Origin: Rhodopseudomonas palustris
GTDB taxonomy: Bacteria > Pseudomonadota > Alphaproteobacteria > Rhizobiales > Xanthobacteraceae
DNA: 64,000 nucleotides
NCBI RefSeq assembly: GCF_003226555.1
Contig: NZ_QKQS01000023.1
Span: 811,263-875,262, forward strand
Reading direction: 5' to 3'
Shown here: in pieces, positions 27,662-37,051 of the stretch
Layout of the letters: each line of letters opens with the position of its first letter
Position numbering within the stretch: the first letter of the stretch is position 1
Translations under genes and position numbers: made by a program
Notes under the pieces: model-generated
Database searches by the model: none
Told to the model about the DNA's origin: nothing
What the model saw: only the letters and a program-made list of their open reading frames with translations

Positions 27662-28927
27662 TCAGGTATTCATCGAGTCGAAGAATTCCGAGTTGTTCTT
27701 GGTGTTGCGCAGCTTGTCGAGCAGGAACTCGATCGCATCCATGGTGCCCATCGGGTTGAGGATGCGGCGCAGCACGTACATCTTCTTGAGGAGCTGTGGA
27801 TCGGTGATCAGCTCTTCCTTGCGGGTGCCGGACCGCGAGATGTCGATCGCCGGGAAGGTCCGCTTGTCCGCGACCTTGCGGTCGAGGATCAGCTCCGAGT
27901 TGCCGGTGCCCTTGAACTCTTCGAAGATCACTTCGTCCATACGCGAGCCGGTATCGACCAGCGCAGTGGCGATGATGGTGAGCGAGCCGCCCTCTTCGAT
28001 ATTACGCGCGGCGCCGAAGAACCGCTTCGGCCGCTGCAGCGCATTGGCGTCGACACCGCCGGTCAGCACCTTGCCCGACGACGGCACCACGGTGTTGTAG
28101 GCGCGGCCGAGGCGGGTGATCGAGTCGAGCAGGATGACGACATCGCGGCCGTGTTCGACCAGGCGCTTGGCCTTTTCGATCACCATCTCGGCGACCTGAA
28201 CGTGGCGAACCGCCGGCTCGTCGAAGGTCGAGGAGATCACCTCGCCCTTCACCGAGCGCTGCATGTCGGTGACTTCTTCGGGCCGCTCGTCGATCAGCAG
28301 CACGATCAGATAGCACTCGGGATGATTCGCTGTGATCGAGTGCGCGATGTTCTGCATCAGCACCGTTTTACCGGTGCGCGGCGGCGCGACGATCAGGGCG
28401 CGCTGGCCCTTGCCGATTGGGGCGACGATGTCGATCACCCGTGCCGACAGATCCTTGCGGGTCGGATCGTCAATCTCGAGCCGGAAGCGCTCGTCCGGAA
28501 ACAGCGGCGTCAGGTTGTCGAAATTGACCTTGTGCCGGGATTTTTCCGGATCTTCGAAATTGAGCGTGTTGACCTTCAGCAGCGCGAAATAGCGTTCGCC
28601 TTCCTTCGGGCTGCGGATGTGGCCCTCGATGGTGTCGCCGGTGCGCAAGCCGAAGCGGCGGATCTGCGACGGCGAGACGTAGATATCGTCCGGACCTGGC
28701 AGGTAGTTCGCATCGGGCGATCGCAAGAAGCCGAAGCCGTCGGACAGGACCTCGACGACGCCCTCGCCGATGATGTCGGTTTCTTTTGCCGATAGCTGCT
28801 TCAGGCAGGCGAACATCAGCTCCTGCTTGCGCATCGTGCTGGCGTTCTCGACCCCGAGTTCTTCCGAAAACGAAACGAGTTCGGCCGGCGTCTTGGCCTT
28901 CAAGTCTTGAAGTTTGATTTCCCGCAT
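27662..28927 (-). CDS. rho: Transcription termination factor Rho
   Basis: A 421-residue hexameric RNA helicase. The N-terminal domain begins [20 protein letters not shown]; the RNA-binding cold-shock fold is [30 protein letters not shown]; the motor has Walker [12 protein letters not shown], Walker [12 protein letters not shown] and the Q/R-loop region. Length is normal for alphaproteobacteria. A 261-bp region upstream of ATG 28927 holds no gene and presumably the promoter and leader. Confidence 0.97.
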   Translation of the reverse strand: MREIKLQDLKAKTPAELVSFSEELGVENASTMRKQELMFACLKQLSAKETDIIGEGVVEVLSDGFGFLRSPDANYLPGPDDIYVSPSQIRRFGLRTGDTIEGHIRSPKEGERYFALLKVNTLNFEDPEKSRHKVNFDNLTPLFPDERFRLEIDDPTRKDLSARVIDIVAPIGKGQRALIVAPPRTGKTVLMQNIAHSITANHPECYLIVLLIDERPEEVTDMQRSVKGEVISSTFDEPAVRHVQVAEMVIEKAKRLVEHGRDVVILLDSITRLGRAYNTVVPSSGKVLTGGVDANALQRPKRFFGAARNIEEGGSLTIIATALVDTGSRMDEVIFEEFKGTGNSELILDRKVADKRTFPAIDISRSGTRKEELITDPQLLKKMYVLRRILNPMGTMDAIEFLLDKLRNTKNNSEFFDSMNT

Positions 28928-29188
28928 GGGGGTGGTCCTGTGGAAACGAGACTGGGGGAATCGTCAGCGGAAGAAAGAGCGGAAGGAAATAACCGGAGGT
29001 CCGCAGGTCTTCAGGTCGACGGTGTCTTGAGCAAGGAAGGTGCGGGAGGCTTCAGACCCGGTGCGGCGGCCGGTCCAAAAGGAACCAGATCGCAACCACA
29101 TTCGCCTGCTTTAGGTGGGACGACGCAACTATAGAAAATCCGTTGCATCGACGCAAGACGATCGACGCAACACCGTCGTTTGGTGGTC
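28928..29188. other. Intergenic region upstream of rho
   Basis: 261 bp between hemJ and rho, both leftward. No gene, repeat or clear hairpin was recognised. It may hold the rho leader, which is often autoregulated. Confidence 0.5.
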
Positions 29189-29629
29189 TCAGAACGGCTT
29201 GACGATCACGAAGATCACCGCGGCGACCATCAGAACCGTCGGTATCTCATTGATTACACGATAGAATTTGTGAGATCGCGTGTTGCGGTCGGCGGCGAAG
29301 TCGCGGACGTAGCGGCCCAGCATCAGGTGGATCACGGTCATCAGCACGACCGCACCGAGCTTGGCGTGAAACCAGCCGGAGGTGAAATAGCCCTGCTCCC
29401 AGGCGATCGCGAGGCCGGCAACCCAGGCCACCATCATGGCCGGATTCATGATCGCCCGGTACAGCCGGCGTTCCATGATCTTGAAAGTCTCGGACTGCTT
29501 CGATCCGATCTCGGCGGTGCAGTGGTAGACGAACAGCCGCGGCATATACAGCATGCCGGCCATCCATGAGATCACTGCCACGACGTGCAGGGTCTTCACC
29601 CACGGATAGACATAGACCCAATCGATCAT
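29189..29629 (-). CDS. hemJ: Protoporphyrinogen oxidase HemJ (UPF0093)
   Basis: A 146-residue inner-membrane protein with four or five helices that oxidises protoporphyrinogen IX to protoporphyrin IX in haem and bacteriochlorophyll synthesis. Signatures: YPWVKTLHVVAVISWMAGMLYMPRLFVYH with the conserved His, and RNTRSHKFYRVINEIPT. Start ATG 29629 follows GGAAG; ATG 29641 (MEDRMIDW) is equally open. Haem genes near this position are typical of alphaproteobacterial origins. Confidence 0.88.
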   Translation of the reverse strand: MIDWVYVYPWVKTLHVVAVISWMAGMLYMPRLFVYHCTAEIGSKQSETFKIMERRLYRAIMNPAMMVAWVAGLAIAWEQGYFTSGWFHAKLGAVVLMTVIHLMLGRYVRDFAADRNTRSHKFYRVINEIPTVLMVAAVIFVIVKPF

Positions 29630-29739
29630 CCGATCTTCCATTCGGCTGTGCCGCGAAGCTGCGGTCGGATCCGGAACGCAGGAGCCGCATCGCGCGTTGA
29701 TCGAATGCTCGAATGCAGAGATTTCCGCAAGCGGCACCC

Positions 29740-30083
29740 TTCTAATCAATATTTATAGATTCTTAAGGTTTGAGTCTAAGTGGCCGTGGATTTGACTCAC
29801 CCAACGGCATTCCAGAGTTGTTGTGTCGCCACCCACATCTCAACACTCGTCCCCAGCCGATCGCGTCTTCATCGGGCGCCTGTAAGATCAGGGTGTTGCG
29901 CCGGATCGCCGCCGCATTACCAAGAGACAAATCCACATTCACCCGCTAACCTCACTGCGATCCCGACATGCTCTTCTCACCCGACCCCTGTGAAGAAAAA
30001 GCCGGGTTATCCCGGCTGCGAGAGCGGACGGTCTGCATTGGTGCGATTCTCGCCCCGTTGTTCACAGGTTACACAGGGCCACG
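29740..30083. other. Candidate chromosomal replication origin (oriC)
   Basis: Non-coding stretch between leftward hemJ and rightward ppsR (DUF299). Seen: an AT-rich patch at 29743-29770; four GANTC (CcrM) sites at 29758, 29772, 29794 and 30045, three within 41 bp; DnaA-box-like 9-mers with 7 of 9 matches to TTATCCACA at 29929-29937 (AAATCCACA), 29989-29997 (complement TTCTTCACA) and 30058-30066 (TTGTTCACA). Genes on both sides point away. In Caulobacter and Rickettsia the origin lies next to the DUF299 homologue in the same gene cluster. No perfect DnaA box is present, so this is an inference. Confidence 0.6.
29993..30018 (-). terminator. Leftward intrinsic terminator inside the origin candidate
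   Basis: On the minus strand AGCCGGG, loop ATAA, CCCGGCT and then TTTTCTTC. It would stop transcription running left from ppsR-side promoters into the origin. No leftward gene precedes it, so its purpose is unclear; it overlaps one DnaA-like box. Confidence 0.55.
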
Positions 30084-30923
30084 ATGCTGACCGACGGCAG
30101 CTATTTTCACCTTCATCTGGTGTCCGACTCGACCGGCGAAACTCTGATCACGGTATCGCGTGCGGTGACGGCGCAGTACGCCAACGTTACTCCGGTCGAA
30201 CATGTCTATCCCTTGGTGCGCAGCCAGAAGCAGCTCGACCGCGTGCTGCAGGAGATCGAGGAAGCGCCCGGCATCGTGCTGTTCACGCTGCTGGAGACCG
30301 AACTGGTCAACCGGCTCGAAGCGAAGTGCCAGGAGATCAACAGTCCGAGCCTGTCGATCATCGGCCCGGTGATGCAGCTGTTCGAAGCCTATCTCGGCGC
30401 CTCGACGATGGGCCGCGTCGGCGCGCAGCACACGCTGAATGCCGAATATTTCCAGCGCATCGACGCGCTGAATTATTCGATGATGCACGACGACGGCCAG
30501 CACGTCGAAGGGCTGGAGGAAGCCGACGTGGTGCTGGTCGGGGTGTCGCGCACTTCGAAGACGCCGACCTCGATTTATCTCGCCAATCGCGGCATCCGCA
30601 CCGCGAACGTGCCGCTGGTCGCCGGCATTCCGATTCCGCATCAGCTCGAGACGCTGAAGAAGCCGTTGGTCGTCAGCCTGCACGCATCGCCCGAGCGTCT
30701 GATTCAGGTCCGGCAGAACCGGCTTCTCAGTCTCGGCGCCGGTACCGGCAACGACTCTTATATCGATCGCCAGGCGGTGACCGACGAGGTGCTGCTGGCG
30801 CGCAAGCTCAGCGCCAAATACGGCTGGTCGCTGCTCGACGTCACCCGCCGGTCGATCGAGGAAACCGCGGCGGCGATCATGAAACTGCTCGCCGATCGGC
30901 AGCGCCAAAGGGTGCCGGAATGA
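30084..30923 (+). CDS. ppsR: Pyruvate, phosphate dikinase regulatory protein (DUF299)
   Basis: A 279-residue bifunctional kinase/pyrophosphorylase family protein that switches pyruvate phosphate dikinase (or PEP synthetase) on and off by phosphorylating a threonine with ADP. The P-loop is GVSRTSKT (153-160); other signatures are [11 protein letters not shown] and HDDGQ. Its ATG overlaps nothing upstream, and it ends overlapping maf by 4 bp. It is the RP001-type gene next to alphaproteobacterial origins. PpdK or PpsA preference cannot be told. Confidence 0.93.
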   Translation: MLTDGSYFHLHLVSDSTGETLITVSRAVTAQYANVTPVEHVYPLVRSQKQLDRVLQEIEEAPGIVLFTLLETELVNRLEAKCQEINSPSLSIIGPVMQLFEAYLGASTMGRVGAQHTLNAEYFQRIDALNYSMMHDDGQHVEGLEEADVVLVGVSRTSKTPTSIYLANRGIRTANVPLVAGIPIPHQLETLKKPLVVSLHASPERLIQVRQNRLLSLGAGTGNDSYIDRQAVTDEVLLARKLSAKYGWSLLDVTRRSIEETAAAIMKLLADRQRQRVPE

Positions 30924-31528
30924 CGCTGTGGCTCGGGCCGCAGCCGCTGGTGCTGGCTTCGCAGAGCACCGCCCGGCGAACCGTGCTGGCCAATGCCGGA
31001 ATTCCGTTCGATGCGATTCCGGCCGATATCGACGAACGCGGCATCGCGGAGGCGTCGGGCCTCAGTGCACCGGGCGAAATCGCCGCGTTGCTGGCTCAGC
31101 AGAAGGCGGCGTTCGTCAGCAATCATCATCCCGGCCGCCTGGTGCTCGGCGCCGATCAGACGCTGGCGCTCGGTGCGCGGGGGTTCAACAAGCCGGCCGA
31201 TCGCACCGCTGCCGCCAAGCAGCTCCGCGAACTCGCCGGCCGCCGGCATGAATTGCACTCGGCGATCGCCGTGGTGCGTAATGGCATCACGCTGTTCGCC
31301 GATGTCGCGATCGCCCGGATGACGATGCGGCCGCTGACCGATGCCGAGATCGACGCCTATCTCGATGTCGTCGGCGACAAAGCCACCTCCAGCGTCGGCG
31401 CCTATCAGATCGAGGGTCTGGGGGTGCATCTGTTCGACGGCATCCACGGCGATCATTTCACGATCCTCGGCCTGCCGCTGTTGCCGTTGCTCGGTTTTCT
31501 GCGTAGCCAGAACCTGCTGGCGGTCTAG
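30920..31528 (+). CDS. maf: Maf-family nucleotide pyrophosphatase
   Basis: A 202-residue Maf/Ham1-fold pyrophosphatase that hydrolyses non-canonical or specific nucleotides (dTTP/UTP type in many bacteria). Signatures: [21 protein letters not shown], the catalytic [36 protein letters not shown]. It overlaps ppsR by ATGA, implying translational coupling. In many relatives aroE lies between maf and coaE; here it is missing and 97 bp separate the two. Confidence 0.92.
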   Translation: MTLWLGPQPLVLASQSTARRTVLANAGIPFDAIPADIDERGIAEASGLSAPGEIAALLAQQKAAFVSNHHPGRLVLGADQTLALGARGFNKPADRTAAAKQLRELAGRRHELHSAIAVVRNGITLFADVAIARMTMRPLTDAEIDAYLDVVGDKATSSVGAYQIEGLGVHLFDGIHGDHFTILGLPLLPLLGFLRSQNLLAV

Positions 31529-31625
31529 AAAGCCGCCGGCCGCATCGACAACACAAGCGAGCTCGGGGCCGATCATTCTCGGCTCCGAAACGTCTCGCGC
31601 CGAAGATGAAGACGGGGGCGACGGA

Positions 31626-32225
31626 ATGCTGGTGCTCGGATTGACCGGTTCGATCGGGATGGGCAAATCGACCACCGCCAAGCTGTTCGCCGAAGCCGGC
31701 GTGCCGGTCTACGACGCCGACGCCACCGTGCATAAGATCTACGAGAACGAAGCGGTGCCGGCGATCGAAGCGGCATTTCCCGGCACCACGGTCGGCGGCA
31801 AGGTCGATCGCGCGCTGCTGTCGGCGAAGGTCGTGCACGATTCCGCGGCGATGAAGCAGCTCGAACAGATCGTTCATCCGATGCTGCGCGCGCATCATCA
31901 GCAGTTTCTCGACGATGCCGAATCGTCCGGCGCCGCGGTCGCGGTGGTCGATGTGCCGCTGCTGTTCGAAACCGGCGGCGAAAAGCGCGTCGATGCGGTG
32001 GTGGTGGTGACGACCTCGCCGGAGGTGCAGCGCGAACGGATCCTGGCTCGGGACAACATGACGCCGGAGAAGCTCGACGCGATTCTGGCCCGGCAGCTAC
32101 CGGATGCCGAGAAGCGCAAGCGCGCGGATTTCGTCGTGGATACCTCGAACGGACTCGACCCGGTGCGGGCCCAGATCCGCGAAATTCTCGAAGCCGCTGC
32201 TAAAATGCCGCGTCGGCGCGACTGA
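31626..32225 (+). CDS. coaE: Dephospho-CoA kinase
   Basis: A 199-residue P-loop kinase doing the last step of coenzyme A synthesis, phosphorylating the ribose 3'-OH of dephospho-CoA. P-loop [12 protein letters not shown] (5-16), substrate Asp in VYDADATVH, and [21 protein letters not shown], the conserved CoaE core. Arg of the lid is in RILARDNM. Start ATG 31626 has GGGGGCGACGG upstream. It lies 37 bp before dnaQ. Confidence 0.94.
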   Translation: MLVLGLTGSIGMGKSTTAKLFAEAGVPVYDADATVHKIYENEAVPAIEAAFPGTTVGGKVDRALLSAKVVHDSAAMKQLEQIVHPMLRAHHQQFLDDAESSGAAVAVVDVPLLFETGGEKRVDAVVVVTTSPEVQRERILARDNMTPEKLDAILARQLPDAEKRKRADFVVDTSNGLDPVRAQIREILEAAAKMPRRRD

Positions 32226-32262
32226 TTCGCGCGGACGAAGCGAGATGGCCTGATCAGAAGCG

Positions 32263-33009
32263 ATGCGTGAGATCGTCCTCGATACCGAAACCACCGGCCT
32301 CGATCCGCTGCGCGGCGACCGGCTGGTCGAGATCGGCTGTGTCGAGATCTTCAACCGGATGCCGACCGGTCGCACCTATCATCGCTATCTCAATCCCGAA
32401 CGGGACATGCCGGCTGAAGCCTTCGCGGTGCACGGTCTGTCGAGTGAATTTCTCGCCGACAAGCCGCTGTTCGCCGAGGTCGCCGACGAATTCCTCGAAT
32501 TCATCGGCGACGATCCGCTGGTGATTCACAACGCTTCGTTCGATATCGGCTTCATCAACGCCGAATTGTCACGGCTGTCGCGGGCGCCGGTTCCACGTGA
32601 GCGCCTGGTCGACACCCTGCTGCTCGCGCGCCGCAAGCATCCGGGCGTGTCGAACCGGCTCGACGATCTGTGCTCGCGCTACGCGATCGACAATTCGCGC
32701 CGCACCAAGCACGGCGCGTTGCTCGATGCCGAGCTGCTGGCCGAGGTCTATATCGATCTGATCGGCGCGCGGCAGTCGCAGCTCATCCTCGCCGATGTGC
32801 CGGTCGAGGTGATCGGCGTGGCGAGCGAGTCCCATAGGCGGCAGCGGCCGTCGCCGCTTCCGAGCCGGCTCAGCGACACTGATCTTGAGGAGCATCGCGC
32901 CTTCATTGCCAAAATGGGCGACAAGGCGATCTGGGCGGAATACCTCCCGCCGGTGCCCGATTCGTCCGCCCCGGAAACGACAATGCCCGGCGTTGCCGCC
33001 GGGCATTGA
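32263..33009 (+). CDS. dnaQ: DNA polymerase III epsilon subunit (proofreading exonuclease)
   Basis: A 248-residue DEDDh exonuclease. Catalytic Asp-x-Glu is in VLDTETTGLDPL, second Asp in VIHNASFDIGF, and the His/Asp pair in RTKHGALLDAELLAEVYIDL. The C-terminal tail carries a polymerase/clamp contact region. Length is near E. coli epsilon. The last codons form part of the terminator hairpin at 32981-33008. Confidence 0.94.
   Translation: MREIVLDTETTGLDPLRGDRLVEIGCVEIFNRMPTGRTYHRYLNPERDMPAEAFAVHGLSSEFLADKPLFAEVADEFLEFIGDDPLVIHNASFDIGFINAELSRLSRAPVPRERLVDTLLLARRKHPGVSNRLDDLCSRYAIDNSRRTKHGALLDAELLAEVYIDLIGARQSQLILADVPVEVIGVASESHRRQRPSPLPSRLSDTDLEEHRAFIAKMGDKAIWAEYLPPVPDSSAPETTMPGVAAGH
32981..33008. 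terminator. Bidirectional terminator overlapping the dnaQ stop
   Basis: CAATGCCCGGCG, loop TTGC, CGCCGGGCATTG: a perfect 12-bp stem inside the last dnaQ codons. It sits between convergent dnaQ and secB. Flanking T-runs are short on both strands. Confidence 0.7.
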
Positions 33010-33038
33010 ATCGTTCGTTCTGAAAGACGCTGAGGGGC

Positions 33039-33518
33039 TCAGCTCGGACGGACCTGCGGCTGCTCGGACTGACGCTCCAGGTTCTGGCGATACAGACCGA
33101 CGAAATCGACCGGATCGAGCATCAGCGGCGGGAAACCACCGTCGCGCACCGCGCTGGCGATGATCTCGCGGGCGAACGGGAACAGCAGCCGCGGGCATTC
33201 GATCATGATCAGCGGATGCAGATTCTCCTGCGGCACGTTGAGCACGCGGAACACGCCCGCATAGGCCAGCTCGAAGCTGAACAGCACGCTGCTGCCGGAT
33301 TCGGCCTTGCCGTCGATCGACAGCGTCACTTCATATTCGTTCTCGGCGACGTTGTTGGCGCCGACATTGATCTGAATGTTGATCGCCGGCTGCTGCTGCT
33401 GCGGGGCGAGCGATGCCGGGGCGTTCGGGTTCTCGAACGACAGATCCTTGGTGTACTGCGCCAGCACATTGAGTTGCGGAGGAGCACCCTCGGGAGGCGT
33501 GCCGTTACCGTTGGTCAT
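33039..33518 (-). CDS. secB: Protein-export chaperone SecB
   Basis: A 159-residue tetrameric chaperone that keeps preproteins unfolded for SecA. Typical alphaproteobacterial form: [81 protein letters not shown]. Start ATG 33518 has GGAGAACC just upstream. It is convergent with dnaQ and divergent from the Tim44-domain gene. Confidence 0.96.
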   Translation of the reverse strand: MTNGNGTPPEGAPPQLNVLAQYTKDLSFENPNAPASLAPQQQQPAINIQINVGANNVAENEYEVTLSIDGKAESGSSVLFSFELAYAGVFRVLNVPQENLHPLIMIECPRLLFPFAREIIASAVRDGGFPPLMLDPVDFVGLYRQNLERQSEQPQVRPS

Positions 33519-33984
33519 CGATGGTTCTCCTGGAAGCGGATTTGGACGGCGGCCGCCGGCTTACGGCGGGCGTCGACACAATGGGCAGGTGCTCTGGCGA
33601 GTGGCTATCATAGGCCCGCGGCGTTCCACAAGGTAGACGGACGCATCGACCGCGATGACCCAAACGGGTCCTCGATACCGTTCGATCGCTGTCCACACCT
33701 GTCCAATCGGCCCGCAACCGTCCGTTAACCCCCGGATGGCCAGGTTCCTCGTTGTCTCCCGGTTTCCGGCGGGGCTCGAAACGCGTAGACTTGCCATAAC
33801 AAAAGGCTCCAGGCCGGGGGTAGGCCTTGCCAACCCCGGCGACTGTGCCAAAACGCGCCATTGGCGCGGCGCGGTTGATGCTTACATGGTGAAAACCGGC
33901 TTCGCCGTCCCGCGTGGGTGCTGCAACGCCGGAAGACGCAAGCCGCGCCGGCACGCCCCGGCCCGATCAGAAAGTGAATGCGAC
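33519..33984. other. 466-bp intergenic region between secB and the Tim44-domain gene
   Basis: Holds both divergent promoters by inference. The only structure seen is GCCGGGG (33813-33819) with CCCCGGC (33834-33840), a 7-bp stem. An open frame runs through from 33655 in phase with the next gene but its sequence is not protein-like. Confidence 0.5.
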
Positions 33985-34692
33985 GTGGATATTTACACCA
34001 TCATCTTCCTGGCGCTCGCGGTGTTCATCTTCCTGCGTCTGCGCAACGTGCTCGGCCAACGCACTGGCAGCGAGCGGCCGCCGTTCGATCGTGCCGCGGC
34101 ACGCGACATGGTCCCGGGCAAGCAGGACACCAATGTGATCTCGATGCCCGGCACCGTGATCGATCAGGCGCCGATGGGGCCGAATGCCGATGTGGCGCCG
34201 CCGTCCGATCGTTGGAAGGGCATCGCCGAGCCGGACTCCGAGCTCGAGCACGGCCTCAATGCGGTCGCCCGAAACGATTCCTCGTTCGATGCGCAGCACT
34301 TCATCACGGGTGCCAAGAGCGCCTATGAGATGATCGTAATGGCCTTCGCCAACGGCGATCGTCGCGCGCTGCGCGATCTGCTGTCGAGCGAGGTCTATGA
34401 CAGCTTCGATGCGGCCATCAAGGACCGCGAGAAGAACGACCTGAAGGTCGAGACCCGCTTCGTCTCAATCGACAAGGCCGAGCTGATCAGCGCCGAGGTG
34501 CGGGATCGCACAGCGATGCTGACACTGAAATTCGTGTCGCAAATGATCTCCGCGACCCGCGATAAAACCGGTGCGGTGGTCGACGGCTCACCCGACAAGG
34601 TCACCGACATCACCGACGTCTGGACCTTCGCGCGCGACACGAGCTCTCGCGATCCGAACTGGAAGTTGGTTGGGACCGGCAGCGCGACCTGA
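33985..34692 (+). CDS. Tim44/TimA-domain membrane-anchored protein
   Basis: A 235-residue protein with an N-terminal membrane anchor (DIYTIIFLALAVFIFLRLR, about 2-20), a low-complexity linker, and a C-terminal Tim44-like domain (FITGAKSAYEMIVMAFANGDRRALRDLLSSEVYDSFDAAI...WTFARDTSSRDPNWKLVGT). The bacterial family is thought ancestral to mitochondrial import Tim44; its bacterial role is not settled. Start GTG 33985 is chosen because relatives begin directly with this membrane helix. It is followed by mltA. Confidence 0.85.
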   Translation: MDIYTIIFLALAVFIFLRLRNVLGQRTGSERPPFDRAAARDMVPGKQDTNVISMPGTVIDQAPMGPNADVAPPSDRWKGIAEPDSELEHGLNAVARNDSSFDAQHFITGAKSAYEMIVMAFANGDRRALRDLLSSEVYDSFDAAIKDREKNDLKVETRFVSIDKAELISAEVRDRTAMLTLKFVSQMISATRDKTGAVVDGSPDKVTDITDVWTFARDTSSRDPNWKLVGTGSAT

Positions 34693-36166
34693 CCGGCGCG
34701 GCGCTCGCCGCGCTGCTTTCGCCGGCTGCATGCTCGCAGCCGCGTTGTTGTCTGCGCCGGGCGATGCGGATGCACGTAGCCGGCATCACCAGTCCGGCGC
34801 CCGGCCCGTCTCGAAATTTGCCGAGCATCACGCGCGTTACCGGCATCCGCTGTGGCCGCTGGAAGTTCCGAACGGTCAGTATCTGCCGGTCGCTTGGGCG
34901 GAGATTTCCGGCTGGGACTCCGACGATCAACTTGCGGCCCTGAAAACCTTCCGCGCCAGTTGTCGTCCGATCCTGGCGGCGGGCCGAGCACCGTCGACCG
35001 ACAAACCGCTCGGCGGCTCGTTACGGGAGCCGTGTCATGCCGCCCGCTCCGCCCATGTGACGACGGCGGCCGAAGCGCGCGCATTCTTCGAACGCCATTT
35101 TGTGCCGCTGCAGATCTCGCGGCTCGGCGAGCCGCAGGGCTTCGTCACAGGATACTATGAGCCGGTAATCGAGGGCTCGCCGGTCAAGACCGACGACTAC
35201 ACGGTGCCGGTGTATCGCCGGCCGTCGAATCTGTTTGTCCGCGGCTACAAACAGGATGCGGCCCTGCCGAATGGCGGACCGGTGTATCGCAAGATCGGCA
35301 GGCGCAAGCTGGTGCCGTATTACGATCGCGCCCAGATCGAAGACGGCGCGATCGACGGCCGGGGCCTGGAGATTTGCTGGCTGAAGAGCCAGACCGACCT
35401 GCTGTTCGCGCAGATCCAGGGCTCGGCGCGGATCAAGCTGCCGGACGGCCGGGTGGTTCGCATCAATTACGATGCTCACAACGGCTTTCCCTATACGCCG
35501 GTGGGGCGCATCCTGATCGAGCGCGGCATCATCCCGCGCGAAGAGATGTCGATGCACCGCATCCGCGAGTGGATGGATGCCAATCCCGACGGCGCCAAGG
35601 AGCTGCGGCGGGCCAACCGCTCCTACGTGTTCTTCCGCAAGGTCGAGCTGAAGGACGACGACGAAGCAATCGGCGCCCAAGGCGTGCCGCTGACGCCCGG
35701 CCGCTCGATCGCGGTCGACAAGGCGCTGCATGTGTATGGCACGCCGTTCTTCATCACCGGCGAGCTGCCGATCGAGTCGCCGACTGCCAAGACGCCGTTT
35801 CGGCGGCTGATGATCGGCCAGGACACCGGATCGGCGATCGTCGGCCCGGCGCGCGCGGACCTCTATTTCGGAGCCGGTGCCGAGGCCGGCGCGATCGCCG
35901 GACGGATCCGCCATCCGATCGCGTTCGCCATGCTGGTGCCGAACAGCATCGATCCAGTGGCGCGCGCCCGCAGTCTGCCGCTGCCCGAGCCGCGGCCTCC
36001 GGTCAAAACCAACAAACCCTCGGCGACGGCCGCGAAGTCAGGTGGTAAAGACGGAGCCTCCAGCGTCGTCCCGACGCCGGATGCCCGGCCAGCCGCGGCG
36101 TCGTCCCGGCCTCCAGGTCAACGGCACCGTGCCCATCGCCACCGGCATCATCGCCACTCGCGCTGA
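34670..36166 (+). CDS. mltA: Membrane-bound lytic murein transglycosylase A
   Basis: A MltA-type lytic transglycosylase that cleaves peptidoglycan to 1,6-anhydro-muropeptides. The MltA domain includes GYYEPVIEGS and the 3D-type C-terminal part with catalytic Asp in MIGQDTGSAIVGPARADLYFG. The tail is Pro/Arg/His-rich. The start is uncertain: ATG 34730 gives a signal with no positive N-terminus, whereas TTG 34670, with GGAAG 4 bases upstream, adds RPDRRGARR before the hydrophobic LAAALLSAPGDADA. TTG is favoured; it overlaps the Tim44-domain gene by 23 bp. Confidence 0.88.
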   Translation: MGPAARPDRRGARRAAFAGCMLAAALLSAPGDADARSRHHQSGARPVSKFAEHHARYRHPLWPLEVPNGQYLPVAWAEISGWDSDDQLAALKTFRASCRPILAAGRAPSTDKPLGGSLREPCHAARSAHVTTAAEARAFFERHFVPLQISRLGEPQGFVTGYYEPVIEGSPVKTDDYTVPVYRRPSNLFVRGYKQDAALPNGGPVYRKIGRRKLVPYYDRAQIEDGAIDGRGLEICWLKSQTDLLFAQIQGSARIKLPDGRVVRINYDAHNGFPYTPVGRILIERGIIPREEMSMHRIREWMDANPDGAKELRRANRSYVFFRKVELKDDDEAIGAQGVPLTPGRSIAVDKALHVYGTPFFITGELPIESPTAKTPFRRLMIGQDTGSAIVGPARADLYFGAGAEAGAIAGRIRHPIAFAMLVPNSIDPVARARSLPLPEPRPPVKTNKPSATAAKSGGKDGASSVVPTPDARPAAASSRPPGQRHRAHRHRHHRHSR

Positions 36167-36171
36167 CTTCG

Positions 36172-36756
36172 ATGAAACGCATCATCCCGCCGCTCGACCC
36201 GCCGATGTCGCGCCGCAAGCGCAGCTTGACCGAAGACGAGCGGGCGCTGTGGGATGGCGTGGCGCGTCAGATCAAGCCGCTGCGTGGCCGCGCGCGGCCG
36301 ATCAAGGTCGAGATCGCCGATCCGCAGAATGCCGCGCCGGTGATCAAACCGGCGCCTCCGGCTCCGCCGCAACCGCTCAAGCGCGTCGCAAAACTGTCGG
36401 TCGCGACTGCACCGCCTCCGCTCGCCACGCTCGGCCGTCGCGAACGGGCGCATCTGTCGCGTGGCCGCAAGGACATCGACGCGCGGATCGATCTACACGG
36501 CATGACCCAGGCTCGCGCCCACCACGCGCTATTGTATTTTCTGCAGCGTGCCAGCCATGACGGTCTCGGCTTCGTGCTGGTGATCACCGGCAAGGGCAAG
36601 AGCGGCGACACCGAGCGCGGCGTGCTCCGTCGCCAAGTGCCGCAATGGCTCGCCCTCCCCGAATTCCGCGCCTACGTGGTCGGCTTCGACGAAGCTCACA
36701 TCGGCCACGGCGGCGAAGGCGCGCTGTATGTGCGAGTGCGACGAGCGCGCGGTTAG
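36172..36756 (+). CDS. Smr-domain protein
   Basis: A 194-residue protein ending in a Smr domain: IDLHGMTQARAHHALLYFLQRA, VLVITGKGKSG...RGVLRRQVPQWL, the latter being the usual nuclease-like core. The N-terminal half is basic and Pro-rich. Small MutS-related proteins are linked to DNA or RNA cleavage. It lies 5 bp after mltA. Its last 18 codons (from GHGGEGALYVRVRR) are duplicated downstream at 36995-37051. Confidence 0.88.
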   Translation: MKRIIPPLDPPMSRRKRSLTEDERALWDGVARQIKPLRGRARPIKVEIADPQNAAPVIKPAPPAPPQPLKRVAKLSVATAPPPLATLGRRERAHLSRGRKDIDARIDLHGMTQARAHHALLYFLQRASHDGLGFVLVITGKGKSGDTERGVLRRQVPQWLALPEFRAYVVGFDEAHIGHGGEGALYVRVRRARG

Positions 36757-36994
36757 TTAGCAAAGCACAGGGTGTTCATCGGCCGACGCGCCCCCGTTTC
36801 CAAACGTCGTCGCCCGCGCATGCGGGTGACCCAGTATCCCAGAGAGGTTGTTAGTTAGACGCAGACGCTCTGCGATACTGGGTCGCCCGGACAAGCCGGG
36901 CGATGACGGGAGTGCGTCGTTGATGAAATTTGGCCCGAATTGATTCCCGAGTCATCGCCGGGCTCGACCCGGCAATCCATCATCTCGCGAAGAA
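36701..36994. repeat. Tandem duplication unit 1 (includes the end of the Smr gene)
   Basis: The unit starts in the last codons of the Smr gene, runs through GGTTAGTTAGCAAAGCAC, a family A palindromic repeat (36808-36908), and a family D repeat (36952-36990, GCCGGGCTCGACCCGGC). Unit 2 follows at 36996. Confidence 0.8.
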
Positions 36995-37051
36995 CTCGGC
37001 CACGGCGGCGAAGGCGCGCTGTATGTGCGGGTGAGACGGGGGCGCGGTTAG
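36995..37051 (+). pseudogene. Duplicated 3' end of the Smr gene
   Basis: Translates as LGHGGEGALYVRVRRGRG and then stops, matching the Smr C-terminus except for one residue. There is no start or upstream coding part, so it is a gene-end fragment carried by the duplication. Confidence 0.8.

Noticed and set aside
33655-33984. N-terminal extension of the Tim44-domain protein
   Set aside because: The translated sequence is Arg/Gly/Pro-rich without a signal; the family begins at the membrane helix after GTG 33985.
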